A stretch of 64,000 nucleotides of DNA from an uncultured Caulobacter sp. (lineage in GTDB: Bacteria > Pseudomonadota > Alphaproteobacteria > Caulobacterales > Caulobacteraceae), in assembly GCF_947036865.1 (NCBI RefSeq), contig NZ_CAMQSF010000013.1:22630-86629 (forward strand), written 5' to 3'. Shown piece after piece: positions 18,100 to 26,716 of this stretch. How positions within the stretch are numbered: position 1 is the first letter of the stretch; each line of letters opens with the position of its first letter. The position numbers were made by a program, and so were the translations under genes. Below the pieces are notes generated by a model. The model had not been told where the DNA came from, ran no database searches, and worked only from the letters and a program-made list of their open reading frames with translations.

Positions 18100-18786
18100 T
18101 CACGTCGCATCGTGGAAGATCACGCCCAGCGTCCGCCGCCGGCCCGCCCGGACCTCGCTGACGCCGTGGCGCAAGATCCGCCGATGCACGCCGCGCGCGC
18201 CTTGCGCCGGCCGTTCGCGCACCGCGAAGATCACGCCCTCGCCCTGAGCCAGCGGCACGACGTGCGGCGCGCTCTGCTGCCGGGGCCGCTGCTCGACCAG
18301 CACGAATTCGCCGCCCTCGAAGTCGCGGCCGGGCCCGTCCAGCAGGAACGCCACCTGCAGCGGGAAGACATGCTCCCCATAGAGGTCCTGGTGCAGGCAG
18401 TTGTAGTCGCCGGGGCCGTAGGTCAGCAGCAGCGGCGTCGGCCGCGTCTGCCCCGCCGCGCGGCAGCGGTCCAGCATGCCGTCCAGCGTCTCCGGAAAGC
18501 GCCGATCCTCGCCCAGCCGCTCGGCCCAGCGGTTGGCGATCGTCGAGAGTGGGCCATAGAGCCCCTGTCGCAGCCGCTGGACGACGTCCGGCAGGGGATA
18601 GCTGAAATACTTGTACTCGCCGCGCCCGAAGCCGTGGCGGGCCATCACCACGCGGCTCCGAAAGCCCTCGTCGCGCGGATAGAGGTCCGCGATCGCCGCG
18701 CAGGTCTCGGGCTTCAGCATGGGGCCGGTCAGGGCCCAGCCGCGCGCGTCGAGCTCGGCGGCGATGCGGGTCCAGTCCAGGGTCAC
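18100..18786 (-). CDS. 2-oxoglutarate/Fe(II) oxygenase of the DNA-damage type (PF09859-like)
   Basis: 228 residues from GTG 18786, whose start overlaps the ada stop by four bases (GTGA). The iron ligands are visible as H132 and D134 in NCLHQDLYGEH and H207 in ILRHGVSEVRAG, followed by arginines suited to bind 2-oxoglutarate. RGEYKYFSYPLPDVVQ and IANRWAE match the family described as oxygenases acting on alkylated DNA (PF09859). Translational coupling to ada supports a role in alkylation repair, parallel to AlkB though in a different family. The exact lesion is not known. Confidence 0.85.
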   Translation of the reverse strand: MTLDWTRIAAELDARGWALTGPMLKPETCAAIADLYPRDEGFRSRVVMARHGFGRGEYKYFSYPLPDVVQRLRQGLYGPLSTIANRWAERLGEDRRFPETLDGMLDRCRAAGQTRPTPLLLTYGPGDYNCLHQDLYGEHVFPLQVAFLLDGPGRDFEGGEFVLVEQRPRQQSAPHVVPLAQGEGVIFAVRERPAQGARGVHRRILRHGVSEVRAGRRRTLGVIFHDAT

Positions 18787-19508
18787 GCGGCCTCGCGCTG
18801 AAGCAGCGCCCGCTTGCGCTCGACGCCCCAGCGATAGCCGGAAAGGCCGCCGTCGCCCCGGACCACCCGGTGACAGGGCGTGATCACGGCCAGCGGATTG
18901 GCCCCGCAGGCCTGGGCCACCGCGCGGGCGGCGGTCGGCCGGCCGATGGCGCGGGCGATCTCGGCATAGGAGGCGGTGGTTCCGGCCGGAATCGCCCGCA
19001 GCGCCGCCCACACCGCCTGCTGCAAAGCCGTGCCCCGGGCGTCGAGCGGCAGGACCAGCGCCCGCCCCGGATGGTCGATCGCCTCGGCGACGGCTTTCAG
19101 ATCCTGGGCCAGGCCCTCGGGGTCCAGCACGATCCGCGCGCGCTTGAAGCGGGTCGCGAGCTCGGTTCGCAACGCCTCGGGATCGTCACCCAGCGTGACG
19201 AGACGCAGGCCCGCTTGGGACCGCGCCACGAGCGCCAGGCCCAGACCGGTCTCGACCAGGCCGAAGCGCAGCGTCTCCAGATCCTCGTCGGGTTTGCAGC
19301 GCAGGCACGCTCGCAGACCGGCGGCGCGGGCCGCCTCGCGGGTGGCGTGGAAGGCGACGTTCTTTCGCAGCGGCCGGCCGCCGCAGCTGGCCAGGCAATA
19401 GACGCCGGTGGTGCGCACGCCGATGTAGAAGGCGCCCTCGGCGGCGCGGTCCTTGGCGCGGGCGGCGGCCCAGCGCGCGTCGTCGTCGGCATAGGTCGGA
19501 GCGGTCAT
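18783..19508 (-). CDS. ada: Ada-type DNA alkyltransferase lacking the AraC HTH domain
   Basis: 241 residues; E. coli Ada has 354. The N-terminal zinc domain has the four cysteines C38, C42, C68 and C71 (VYCLASC and RACLRCKPD), where C38 takes methyl from phosphotriesters. The C-terminal O6-methylguanine transferase has the nucleophile C212 in PCHRVV and PAGTTASYAEIARAIG. The AraC-type DNA-binding domain normally between them is missing: KPDEDLETLRFGLVETGLG passes directly into the transferase. It may therefore repair DNA but not activate genes the classical way. AAGGAGAT sits five bases before the ATG within a small hairpin. Confidence 0.92.
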   Translation of the reverse strand: MTAPTYADDDARWAAARAKDRAAEGAFYIGVRTTGVYCLASCGGRPLRKNVAFHATREAARAAGLRACLRCKPDEDLETLRFGLVETGLGLALVARSQAGLRLVTLGDDPEALRTELATRFKRARIVLDPEGLAQDLKAVAEAIDHPGRALVLPLDARGTALQQAVWAALRAIPAGTTASYAEIARAIGRPTAARAVAQACGANPLAVITPCHRVVRGDGGLSGYRWGVERKRALLQREAA

Positions 19509-19512
19509 GAGG

Positions 19513-19534
19513 GATCTCCTTTCGCGAGGAGACC
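19513..19534 (-). promoter_or_regulatory. Hairpin over the ada Shine-Dalgarno sequence
   Basis: On the minus strand GGTCTCCT pairs with AGGAGATCC (one bulged base) around the loop CGCGAA. The AGGAG of the 3' arm is the ribosome-binding site of ada, five to eight bases before the start. The pairing is plain; control of translation is inferred. Confidence 0.35.
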
Positions 19535-19606
19535 CTGCGCCCGACCGCTCCGGAAATCATTCCGAAGCTTGCGGCGCGACGCCCAAACCTGTCAGCAGCG
19601 TTGGAC

Positions 19607-20992
19607 CTACCAGCCCACCGCGCGGCGACGCATGGCGCCGCGGATGAAGTCGGCCGGCGGCTCGGCCTCGGCCAGCACCGCGTCGCGGATCGCGCGCGGC
19701 TCGCCGAACAGGTGGCCTTGGCCGTAGCCGATGTCGAGATCCAGGATCTCGGCGATCTGCTTTTCGGCCTCGACCTTCTCGACGATGACCTCGATGCCGT
19801 AGCGGCGGGTCAGGGCGGCGAAGTCGGTGGCGTTCAGGTCCGGCAGCGAGGCGATGACCAGCTTGCCGTCCTGCTCCTCCAGCTGGTCCAGCATCATCTG
19901 GGCGCCGACCTTCAGATATTTCACGTCGGCGCGGGCCAGGTCCTGGAAGTCGAGATCCAGGTCGCTGACCTTGTCCAGGCTGAAGCTGAAGCCGAGGCTG
20001 GCCAGACGCGCCATGTGGCGGGCCTCGACCGGACCGCGCCGCTCGAAGGCGCCCTGGCCCAGCTCGAAGATCACCGCGCCCGCCAGGTCCTTGTTGCCCT
20101 GCATGAACTCCAGGAACTGCGGGAAGAAGCTCTCGTCGCCCAGGCTGGCCAGCGAGATGTTGCAGAAGATCCCGACCTTGCGGTCCTGCTTGGCCAGGCG
20201 GCGGACGATCTGCACGCAGCGGAACAGCAGCAGGTTGTCAATGGCCGTCATCAGGCCCTCGGGCTCGGCCACGGCCAGATATTCGGCCGGCATCATCACC
20301 CGGCCGGTCTCGTCGCGCAGGCGCGAGAAGCTCTCGTAGAAGACGGTCCGGCGCTGGGGGAGGCTGACGATCGGCTGCAGATAGAGGTCGACCCGGTTCT
20401 CGGCCAGGGCGTCCTGCACCACCTGCAGCATGTGGCTGGCGTGCGGCGCGCGCTCGCGGCCGCCAAGGCTGGTGCTGCGCGCCGAGGCGGCGGCCATCTG
20501 ATGGCTCAGCTGGTGCTCCAGCCGGTCGTTCATCTGCTGGATCAGGTCTTCCAGCTGATGCACCTCGGTCGACAGAGCCTCGGAGCGGCGCTGGGCGTCC
20601 TGGGCGACCGACTCGACGAGGTCGGAGATCCGGGCGTCCACCTTCTCGACCTGGTCGAGCAGGATGGCGTGCGCCTCGCGGATGGTCTCGATCTCCAGCC
20701 GCACGCCGCCGTCGGTCAGGGTCTGGGTGATCAGGCCGTGGAAGGCGTAGCACAGCGCCAGCGTGCCGATGAACGCGGCCAGACCCGTGGCCGGCGTCGC
20801 CCCCGTCCTCCAGAGGAGGAGCGAGACGATCAGGGCCAGGCTGAGATACCCCACAGTCCAGAGCGTGAACGACAGCTTACGCATTCTTCGCCTACACGAA
20901 TCGATACGGACAATCAGACCGGTCCGCGCGGCGGGAGTCGAATGGATTAACGCGACTGCGCCATTCCGTCTCAAGGCCCTGAAGAGATTCAA
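19607..20992 (-). CDS. tipF: TipF-like flagellar assembly regulator with degenerate EAL domain
   Basis: 461 residues from ATG 20992; an ATG at 20884 would give 425. Two hydrophobic segments (about 41-60 and 69-90) anchor it in the membrane. A coiled coil follows (about 95-165), then an EAL domain (about 195-455). This is the architecture of Caulobacter TipF, a c-di-GMP-binding protein that organises the flagellar site at the new pole. The EAL signature reads ESFSRLR at residue 220, close to the E211 reported for TipF, and the end reads YGQGHLFGEP. Catalytic residues are incomplete, fitting a receptor rather than a phosphodiesterase. It is divergent from feoA. Confidence 0.86.
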   Translation of the reverse strand: MNLFRALRRNGAVALIHSTPAARTGLIVRIDSCRRRMRKLSFTLWTVGYLSLALIVSLLLWRTGATPATGLAAFIGTLALCYAFHGLITQTLTDGGVRLEIETIREAHAILLDQVEKVDARISDLVESVAQDAQRRSEALSTEVHQLEDLIQQMNDRLEHQLSHQMAAASARSTSLGGRERAPHASHMLQVVQDALAENRVDLYLQPIVSLPQRRTVFYESFSRLRDETGRVMMPAEYLAVAEPEGLMTAIDNLLLFRCVQIVRRLAKQDRKVGIFCNISLASLGDESFFPQFLEFMQGNKDLAGAVIFELGQGAFERRGPVEARHMARLASLGFSFSLDKVSDLDLDFQDLARADVKYLKVGAQMMLDQLEEQDGKLVIASLPDLNATDFAALTRRYGIEVIVEKVEAEKQIAEILDLDIGYGQGHLFGEPRAIRDAVLAEAEPPADFIRGAMRRRAVGW

Positions 20993-21041
20993 ACATATCC
21001 TAGATCCGTAGGATCACTGAATCGACATTCTCCGCTTCGAC

Positions 21042-21056
21042 TGATAATCGTTCGCA
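21042..21056 (+). promoter_or_regulatory. Candidate Fur box upstream of feoAB
   Basis: TGATAATCGTTCGCA resembles the inverted heptamer pair of Fur sites (TGAtAAT-n-ATTcgCA form). It ends 14 bases before the feoA start, which suits iron repression of ferrous iron uptake. It also lies in the tipF promoter region. This is assigned by eye only. Confidence 0.5.
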
Positions 21057-21070
21057 ATACGAACGGAGCC

Positions 21071-21394
21071 ATGATGTCCCAGGCGCTCGCGCTATCCCCG
21101 CAATTCGACCTCGCCGCGACGGACGCCGGCGCCCGCCCTCTGGCCTCGGCGCGGCGCGGCGACCGGGGGGTGATCGTGCGAGTCACTGGCGTCTCGGGCG
21201 CCGCCGAGGCGGTGGCGGCCGAGGAGCTGGAGCGACGCCTGCTGGAGATGGGCTTCGTCGAGGGCGCGACCATCGAGGTGCTTCACGAGGGCCTGTTCGG
21301 CCGCGATCCGATCGCGGTGCGGGTGGACGACACGCGGGTCGCCCTGCGCCGCCGCGAGGCGGGCGCCGTCAGCGTGAAGTTCGACGGACGCTAG
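21071..21394 (+). CDS. feoA: Ferrous iron transport protein A
   Basis: 107 residues, an SH3-like FeoA domain: GDRGVIVRVTG, then a helix with ERRLLEMGFVEGATIEVLHE, and DPIAVRVDDTRVALRRREA. FeoA is a small cytoplasmic partner of the FeoB permease. The N-terminal 25 residues are a low-complexity extension, and ATG 21074 is an equally good start. Four bases separate it from feoB, so they form one operon. A Fur-like box precedes it. Confidence 0.93.
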   Translation: MMSQALALSPQFDLAATDAGARPLASARRGDRGVIVRVTGVSGAAEAVAAEELERRLLEMGFVEGATIEVLHEGLFGRDPIAVRVDDTRVALRRREAGAVSVKFDGR

Positions 21395-21398
21395 GGCC

Positions 21399-23309
21399 TT
21401 GGCTTCCGACACCCGCTTCGCCGCCGCCGCCGACACGACCGCTTCCGCCCCGGCCCCGGCCCGGATCGCCCTTGTCGGCAATCCGAACTCGGGCAAGACG
21501 GCGCTGTTCAACGCCCTGACCGGCAGCCGCCAGAAGGTGGCCAACTACGCCGGGGTCACGGTCGAGCGCAAGGAAGGCGCGCTGACCACGGCCAGCGGCC
21601 GCCCGATCCGGGTGCTGGACCTGCCCGGCACCTATTCCCTGCGCGCCCGCAGTCCCGACGAGGTGGTCACGCGCGACGCGGTGCTCGGCAAGCTGGCCGG
21701 CGAGGCCCCGCCCCAGGCGCTGATCTGCGTGGCCGACGCCACCAATTTGCGCCTCGTCCTGCGCCTGGTGCTGGAGCTCAAGCAGGTGGGCCGGCCGTTC
21801 GTGCTGGCCCTCAACATGTACGACATCGCCCAGCGCCAGGGCCTGCGGATTGATCTGGAGCGCCTGTCCAAGGAGATCGGCGCGCCGATCGTCACCACGG
21901 TCGCGACGCGCAAGCGCGGTATCGGCGAGCTGCTCGACAAGGTCGAGGCGATCGCCGCCGACCACGCGACCGCCGCCGCGAGCGTCTGGCATGAGCCGAC
22001 CGCCGCCGAGATCCGCGCCGCCCACGCCGAGGCCCAGCGGATCTTCAAGGCCTGCGTTAAGCCGCCCGAACGGCCCGACACCGTCACCGGGAAGGTCGAC
22101 GCGGTGCTGCTGCATCCGGTCGCCGGTCTGGCCATCCTGATGGCCCTGCTGTTCGTGATGTTCCAGGCGGTGTTCACCTGGGCCAAGGTCCCGGCCGACG
22201 CGCTGGACGCGGCCTTCGGCGCCCTGGGCGCATGGGCCGGTCAGCACCTGCCCGGCGGGCTGTTCGCCAGCTTCGTCTCCGACGGCCTGATCGCCGGGGT
22301 CGGCAGCGTGCTCGTCTTCCTGCCGCAGATCCTGATCCTGTTCTTCTTCATCCTGATGCTGGAGGACAGCGGCTACATGGCTCGCGCGGCCTTCCTGATG
22401 GACAAGATCATGGGCGGGGCGGGCCTGCATGGGCGGGCCTTCATTCCGCTCCTGTCCAGCTTCGCCTGCGCCATTCCGGGCATCATGTCGACGCGGGTGA
22501 TCGACAACCGCCACGATCGCCTGACGACCATCCTGGTCGCGCCGCTGATGACCTGCTCGGCGCGGATTCCCGTGTACGGCCTGATCATCGCCGCCTTCAT
22601 CCCGGCGCGGACGGTCTATGGCTTCCTGTCGCTGCAGGGCCTGGTCATGTTCGGCCTTTACGCGGCCGGGATCGTCAGCGCCCTCTTGGTTTCGTTCGTG
22701 ATCCGCCGCGTGTTCTGGCGGGGCGCGGTCGAGCCGTTCATGATGGAGCTGCCGACCTATCGCTGGCCCGAGCCGCGCAACGTGGCCATGAACCTGTGGA
22801 CGCGGGCGCGGATCTTCCTGGAGCGGGCCGGCCGCATCATCCTGCCGCTGATGGTGCTGGTCTGGGTGCTGTCGAGCTTCCCCAACCCGCCCGAGGGCGC
22901 GACCGGTCCGGCGATCGACTACAGCCTGGCGGGCCGGCTGGGCCACCTGCTGGCCCCGATCATGCAGCCGATCGGCTTCAACTGGCAGATGACGGTCGCG
23001 CTGATCCCGGGCTTCGCCGCGCGGGAAGTGGCCGTGGCGACGCTGGGCACGGTCTACGCCGTCGGCGGCGACGCCGACTCCCACGCCGCCTTGAGCACGC
23101 TGCTGCAACACCAGTGGTCGCTGGCCACGGCGCTGTCGTTCCTGGCCTGGTACGTCTTCGCCCCGCAGTGCGCGGCGACCCTGGGCGTCGTCAAGCGCGA
23201 GACCAACGGCTGGACCTGGCCGGCGGTGATGTTCGCCTACATGACGGGCCTCGCTTACCTCGCCTCGTTCGTGACCTATCACGTGGCCGTGGCTTTGGGC
23301 GGCGGCTGA
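21399..23309 (+). CDS. feoB: Ferrous iron transporter FeoB (GTPase-permease)
   Basis: 636 residues from TTG 21399. The N-terminal G domain shows GNPNSGKTALFN (about 27-38), the switch region ANYAGVTVE, DLPGTYSL, and NMYD in place of the NKxD-type box. A helical linker follows, then the membrane part with two Gate motifs; a helix with CAIPGIMSTR and another with SFPNPPE are visible. FeoB imports Fe(II) across the inner membrane. The protein is somewhat short, since E. coli FeoB has 773 residues, but complete for alphaproteobacterial versions. It ends five bases from the convergent AraC gene. Confidence 0.95.
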   Translation: MASDTRFAAAADTTASAPAPARIALVGNPNSGKTALFNALTGSRQKVANYAGVTVERKEGALTTASGRPIRVLDLPGTYSLRARSPDEVVTRDAVLGKLAGEAPPQALICVADATNLRLVLRLVLELKQVGRPFVLALNMYDIAQRQGLRIDLERLSKEIGAPIVTTVATRKRGIGELLDKVEAIAADHATAAASVWHEPTAAEIRAAHAEAQRIFKACVKPPERPDTVTGKVDAVLLHPVAGLAILMALLFVMFQAVFTWAKVPADALDAAFGALGAWAGQHLPGGLFASFVSDGLIAGVGSVLVFLPQILILFFFILMLEDSGYMARAAFLMDKIMGGAGLHGRAFIPLLSSFACAIPGIMSTRVIDNRHDRLTTILVAPLMTCSARIPVYGLIIAAFIPARTVYGFLSLQGLVMFGLYAAGIVSALLVSFVIRRVFWRGAVEPFMMELPTYRWPEPRNVAMNLWTRARIFLERAGRIILPLMVLVWVLSSFPNPPEGATGPAIDYSLAGRLGHLLAPIMQPIGFNWQMTVALIPGFAAREVAVATLGTVYAVGGDADSHAALSTLLQHQWSLATALSFLAWYVFAPQCAATLGVVKRETNGWTWPAVMFAYMTGLAYLASFVTYHVAVALGGG

Positions 23310-23314
23310 GCGCC

Positions 23315-24343
23315 TTAGAGACTGCGAAACCAGGCCCAGACGTCGTCGGGCCGCTCCAGCGCCGAGAGGCCTTCCCGCCGCGCCGCCTCGCCCAGCTTGC
23401 GCAGCCGGCCGGGCGTCACGCCGAACCGCGCCCGGAACGCGCGGCTGAAGTGGGCGTCCGAGCGGAACCCGTGGCGATAGCCGATCTCGGCCAGGGTGTG
23501 CTGTTCGGTCCGGTCCTGCAGGATGACGTCGAACGTCTGGTCGAGCCGCCGAGCCTGGATGAAGGCGCTGACCCCGCCCCGCGCTTCGAACACCTTGTAG
23601 AGCAGGCTGCGCGACACCCCGAGGTGCTGGCGCACCGTCTCGGGCGACAAATCGGGATCGTCCAGATGCTGGTCGACATATCGCTGACCCTCGGCCAGCA
23701 GCATCTTCTCGATGGGGCGCGGATCGGTGGCCGCCGGCTCGCCGTGGGCCAGGATCACCGCGCTCATCAGGGCGACGCCGGCCCGGGCGGCCAAGGTCGC
23801 GTCGGTGGTCGTCAGCGATCCGATCGCCTCCCAGAGGGTCCGCAGATGCGAGCCCAGCAGCCGGCCGGGCCCGGCGGCCTCGGCGACGACGCGGCCATGG
23901 AAGTCGACGCCGGCCACCTGCGGGTCGAGCTGGGCGCGCGGGATAACGAAGTACAGGGACTCGAACGGCTGCTCGATGGTCAGGCTGAAGGGGCGCGCCA
24001 TGTCCACCAGGCGAATCTCGCCCATCGCGCCGCTGGCCGCCCGCCCGTCATAGTCCGCCGTCCAGCCGGTTGGGCGCAGCTCCAGCACCGCCATCACGGT
24101 GTCCGAGGCGTCGGCCGCGACATGGCTCAGCCGGCGGTCGAACCGCTGCGGCGCGCCTTCGCAGAGGCCGAACACGACGCCGCCCAGATTGTAGCCGTCC
24201 ATCGAATTGTGGAACGTGGCCTCGGGCGACAACAGGGTGATGTCGAACAGGTGAGCGCAGGACCGGCGATATTGCTCGGCCGCGTCCGCGTGCTCGCGGG
24301 CGTCCAGCACCCAAAGATCTCTACGCGGACGATCATCCGCCAT
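23315..24343 (-). CDS. AraC-family transcriptional regulator
   Basis: 342 residues from ATG 24343, with GAGG five bases upstream; an upstream in-frame ATG at 24373 has no RBS. The C-terminal double HTH (about 240-325) has the usual pattern: LSPETVRQHLGVSRSLLYKV, then FEARGGVSAFIQARRL, and the second helix pair with YRHGFRSDAHFSRAFRARFG followed by VTPGRLR. The N-terminal 200 residues resemble the AraC-binding-like domain of PF14525, which senses an unknown ligand. It converges with feoB, and no obvious target is adjacent. Confidence 0.9.
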   Translation of the reverse strand: MADDRPRRDLWVLDAREHADAAEQYRRSCAHLFDITLLSPEATFHNSMDGYNLGGVVFGLCEGAPQRFDRRLSHVAADASDTVMAVLELRPTGWTADYDGRAASGAMGEIRLVDMARPFSLTIEQPFESLYFVIPRAQLDPQVAGVDFHGRVVAEAAGPGRLLGSHLRTLWEAIGSLTTTDATLAARAGVALMSAVILAHGEPAATDPRPIEKMLLAEGQRYVDQHLDDPDLSPETVRQHLGVSRSLLYKVFEARGGVSAFIQARRLDQTFDVILQDRTEQHTLAEIGYRHGFRSDAHFSRAFRARFGVTPGRLRKLGEAARREGLSALERPDDVWAWFRSL

Positions 24344-24615
24344 GACGCCTCGGCCTCCAAAACCGTGGGGCAATAGAACGTGGATCGCCGGTCAATGACA
24401 GACCCCCGGCTCGCGCGCCAAAAGGGGGGCTCGCGGGCGCCGGTGGGGTACAGGGCGCTTCGCGATGGGTCGTTGGGTCCCCCAGGGCCCGGCGGACCAG
24501 CCTCCCATGCCCATGGGAGGTCGGGGCGGGTCGTCGGCGTGATCCCCTTTTCGCGCCGACGAAACGCCCGATCCTCCGATCAGGCGCGCGTTTCGCCCCG
24601 GCGGGGCGGCCGACC
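24344..24615. other. 272-bp gap with inverted repeats, no gene seen
   Basis: No convincing reading frame. It holds a perfect palindrome CCTCCCATG-CC-CATGGGAGG at 24501-24520. It also holds a looser inverted repeat with CGAAACGC and GCGTTTCG arms and internal GATC pairs at about 24558-24596. The first may be an operator or the promoter region of the AraC gene; the second may be a terminator for the hydroxybutyryl-CoA dehydrogenase gene, though it lacks a U-run. Confidence 0.4.
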
Positions 24616-25494
24616 TCAACGGGTCGGGACCGGGTGCTCCCCGCGATAGTCGTAGAACCCGCGCCCCGTCTTCTTGCCCAGCCAGCCGGCTTCCACATAC
24701 TTCACCAGCAGCGGACAGGGCCGGTACTTGCTGTCGGCCAGACCCTCGTGCAGCACGTTCATGATGCTGAGCACGGTGTCGAGGCCGATGAAGTCGCCCA
24801 GCTCCAACGGGCCCATCGGGTGGTTGGCGCCCAGCTTCATCGCCGTGTCGATGGCGTCGACCGTGCCGACCCCCTCGTACAGCGTGTAGATCGCCTCGTT
24901 GATCATCGGCACCAGCACGCGGTTGACGATGAAGGCGGGGAAGTCCTCGGCGTTGCTGGTGATCTTGCCCAGCGACTTGGCGAAGGAGACCGCCGTCTCA
25001 TAGGTCGGGACGTCGGTGGCGATGCCCCGGATGATCTCGACCAGCTTCATCAGCGGCACGGGGTTCATGAAGTGCAGGCCGATGAAGCGCTCGGGCCGGT
25101 CGGTCGCCGAGGCCAGACGCGTGATCGAGATCGACGAGGTGTTCGAGGCCAGCAGCGTGCCTTCCTTCAGGTGCGGCTGCAGGCTGCGGAAGATCGACTT
25201 CTTGATCTCCTCGTTCTCGGTGGCGGCCTCGATGGCCAGGTCCGTGGCCCCGACCTCTTCCAGCGTCTCCGCCGGCTTGATGCGCGCGAGGGCCGCCTTC
25301 ATGGTCTCGTCGTCGATGATCCCACGGCCGACCTGGCGGGCCATGTTCTTCTCGATGACGGCCAGGCCCCCGTCGATCCGCTCGCGCGAGACGTCGTGGA
25401 GACGCACGTCATAGCCGCCCAGGGCGACGACATGCGCGATGCCCGACCCCATCTGGCCGGCGCCGATCACGCCGACCGTCTTGATTTCACTCAT
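24616..25494 (-). CDS. 3-hydroxybutyryl-CoA dehydrogenase
   Basis: 292 residues from ATG 25494. The NAD-binding Rossmann motif GVIGAGQMGSGIA lies at residues 7-19, and the family block LHFMNPVPLMKLVEII with the catalytic His lies near 140. The C-terminal helical domain shows NRVLVPMINEAI, LGANHPMGPLELGDFIGLD and the closing GWLGKKTGRGFYDY. The enzyme converts acetoacetyl-CoA and (S)-3-hydroxybutyryl-CoA (Hbd/PaaH type). It fits the acyl-CoA theme of the window. It lies downstream of the epmB cluster on the same strand. Confidence 0.95.
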   Translation of the reverse strand: MSEIKTVGVIGAGQMGSGIAHVVALGGYDVRLHDVSRERIDGGLAVIEKNMARQVGRGIIDDETMKAALARIKPAETLEEVGATDLAIEAATENEEIKKSIFRSLQPHLKEGTLLASNTSSISITRLASATDRPERFIGLHFMNPVPLMKLVEIIRGIATDVPTYETAVSFAKSLGKITSNAEDFPAFIVNRVLVPMINEAIYTLYEGVGTVDAIDTAMKLGANHPMGPLELGDFIGLDTVLSIMNVLHEGLADSKYRPCPLLVKYVEAGWLGKKTGRGFYDYRGEHPVPTR

Positions 25495-25630
25495 GAACGC
25501 CAAGCCTTCGCTTGATTTGCGCCGGGCCTTCGCGCCCACGCCTTCGACTGTGACGACTTTTCTAGCACGAGAAACCCCGCGCTCGCCAAGGCTTTGCTGC
25601 GACGCAATGAGGCAGGGGGGAACCCGGGCG

Positions 25631-26668
25631 TCAGGGCCTTGGCGGATAGGGGTGGACCGCGCCGTTCGGGTCCTCGACCGCGCCGTCGGAAAGATAGTTG
25701 GGGCCGACCGGCGCCTTGCCGTGGCCGCCCGGGATGTCCAGCACATAGGTCGGCTGAGCCAGGCCCGAGACGGTCCCCCGCAGGGCCTTCATGATCGCCT
25801 GGCCCTCGGCCAGGGTCGTGCGCAGGTGGGCGGTGCCGGGGGCATGGTCGCCGTGGTGCAGGTAGTAGGGCCGGATCCGCGTCTCGACGAAGCCGCGCAT
25901 CAGCGCCGCCAGGGTCTCGGGGTCGTCGTTGACGCCGCGCAGCAGCACGGTCTGGGACAGCATCGGAATCCCCGCGTCGACGATTCGCGCGCAGGCCGCG
26001 CGGGCGGCCGGGGTCAGCTCGCGGACGTGGTTGGCGTGCAGGGCGACATAGACGGTCTTGGTCGAGCGCTTCAGCGCCGCGATCAGATCGGGCGTCACCG
26101 CCTCGGGATCGACGGCCGGCACGCGGGTGTGGAAGCGGACGATCCTGACGTGCGCGATCGCCTCCAGCCGGTCCATCAGGTCGGCCAGGCGGCGAGGGGA
26201 CAGCACGAACGGATCGCCGCCGGTGATGATCACCTCCCAGATCTTAGGGCGGCCGGCGATATAGGCGAAGGCGGCGTCCAGCTGCTCCGGGGTCAGGGTC
26301 GACAGCCCCTCGGGCCCGACCATCTCGCGCCGGAAGCAGAACCGGCAATAGACCGCGCAGGTGTGGGTCGGCTTCAGCAGCACCCGGTCCGGATAGCGAT
26401 GGACGATGCCTTCGACCGGGCTGTGGACCGCGTCGCCGATCGGGTCGCCGTCCTCGCCGGGGCTGGCGATCAGCTCCTCGGGCGCGGGGACGAACTGGCG
26501 GGCGATCGGGTCATTGGCGTTGGCCGGATCGATCAGCGCGGCCATGGCCGGGGTGATCGCCACCGCGTAGCGCGCGGCCACCGCCTCCAGCGCCGGCAGG
26601 CGCTCGGGCGGGATCAGCCCGGCTCGCGCCAGAGCTCGCGCGTCACGGAGGGTCTTGGCGGCGGTCAT
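25631..26668 (-). CDS. epmB: EF-P beta-lysylation enzyme / lysine 2,3-aminomutase (EpmB-like)
   Basis: 345 residues from ATG 26668. The radical SAM cluster cysteines are C104, C108 and C111 in THTCAVYCRFCF (C-x3-C-x2-C). EVIITGGDPFVLSP, RFHTRVPAVDP, the PLP-side region TVYVALHANH, SQTVLLRGVND and YYLHHGDHAPGTAHLR are typical of the KamA/EpmB family. EpmB isomerises (S)-alpha-lysine to (R)-beta-lysine, which EpmA attaches to EF-P. Both epmA and efp lie within 4 kb, which favours EpmB over a catabolic aminomutase. The family also includes catabolic enzymes, so substrate assignment rests on context. Confidence 0.88.
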   Translation of the reverse strand: MTAAKTLRDARALARAGLIPPERLPALEAVAARYAVAITPAMAALIDPANANDPIARQFVPAPEELIASPGEDGDPIGDAVHSPVEGIVHRYPDRVLLKPTHTCAVYCRFCFRREMVGPEGLSTLTPEQLDAAFAYIAGRPKIWEVIITGGDPFVLSPRRLADLMDRLEAIAHVRIVRFHTRVPAVDPEAVTPDLIAALKRSTKTVYVALHANHVRELTPAARAACARIVDAGIPMLSQTVLLRGVNDDPETLAALMRGFVETRIRPYYLHHGDHAPGTAHLRTTLAEGQAIMKALRGTVSGLAQPTYVLDIPGGHGKAPVGPNYLSDGAVEDPNGAVHPYPPRP

Positions 26669-26716
26669 GAGGGGCCGGGATATGCGGGATTTCCGGCGCT
26701 TAGGCAAATGCCCCGG

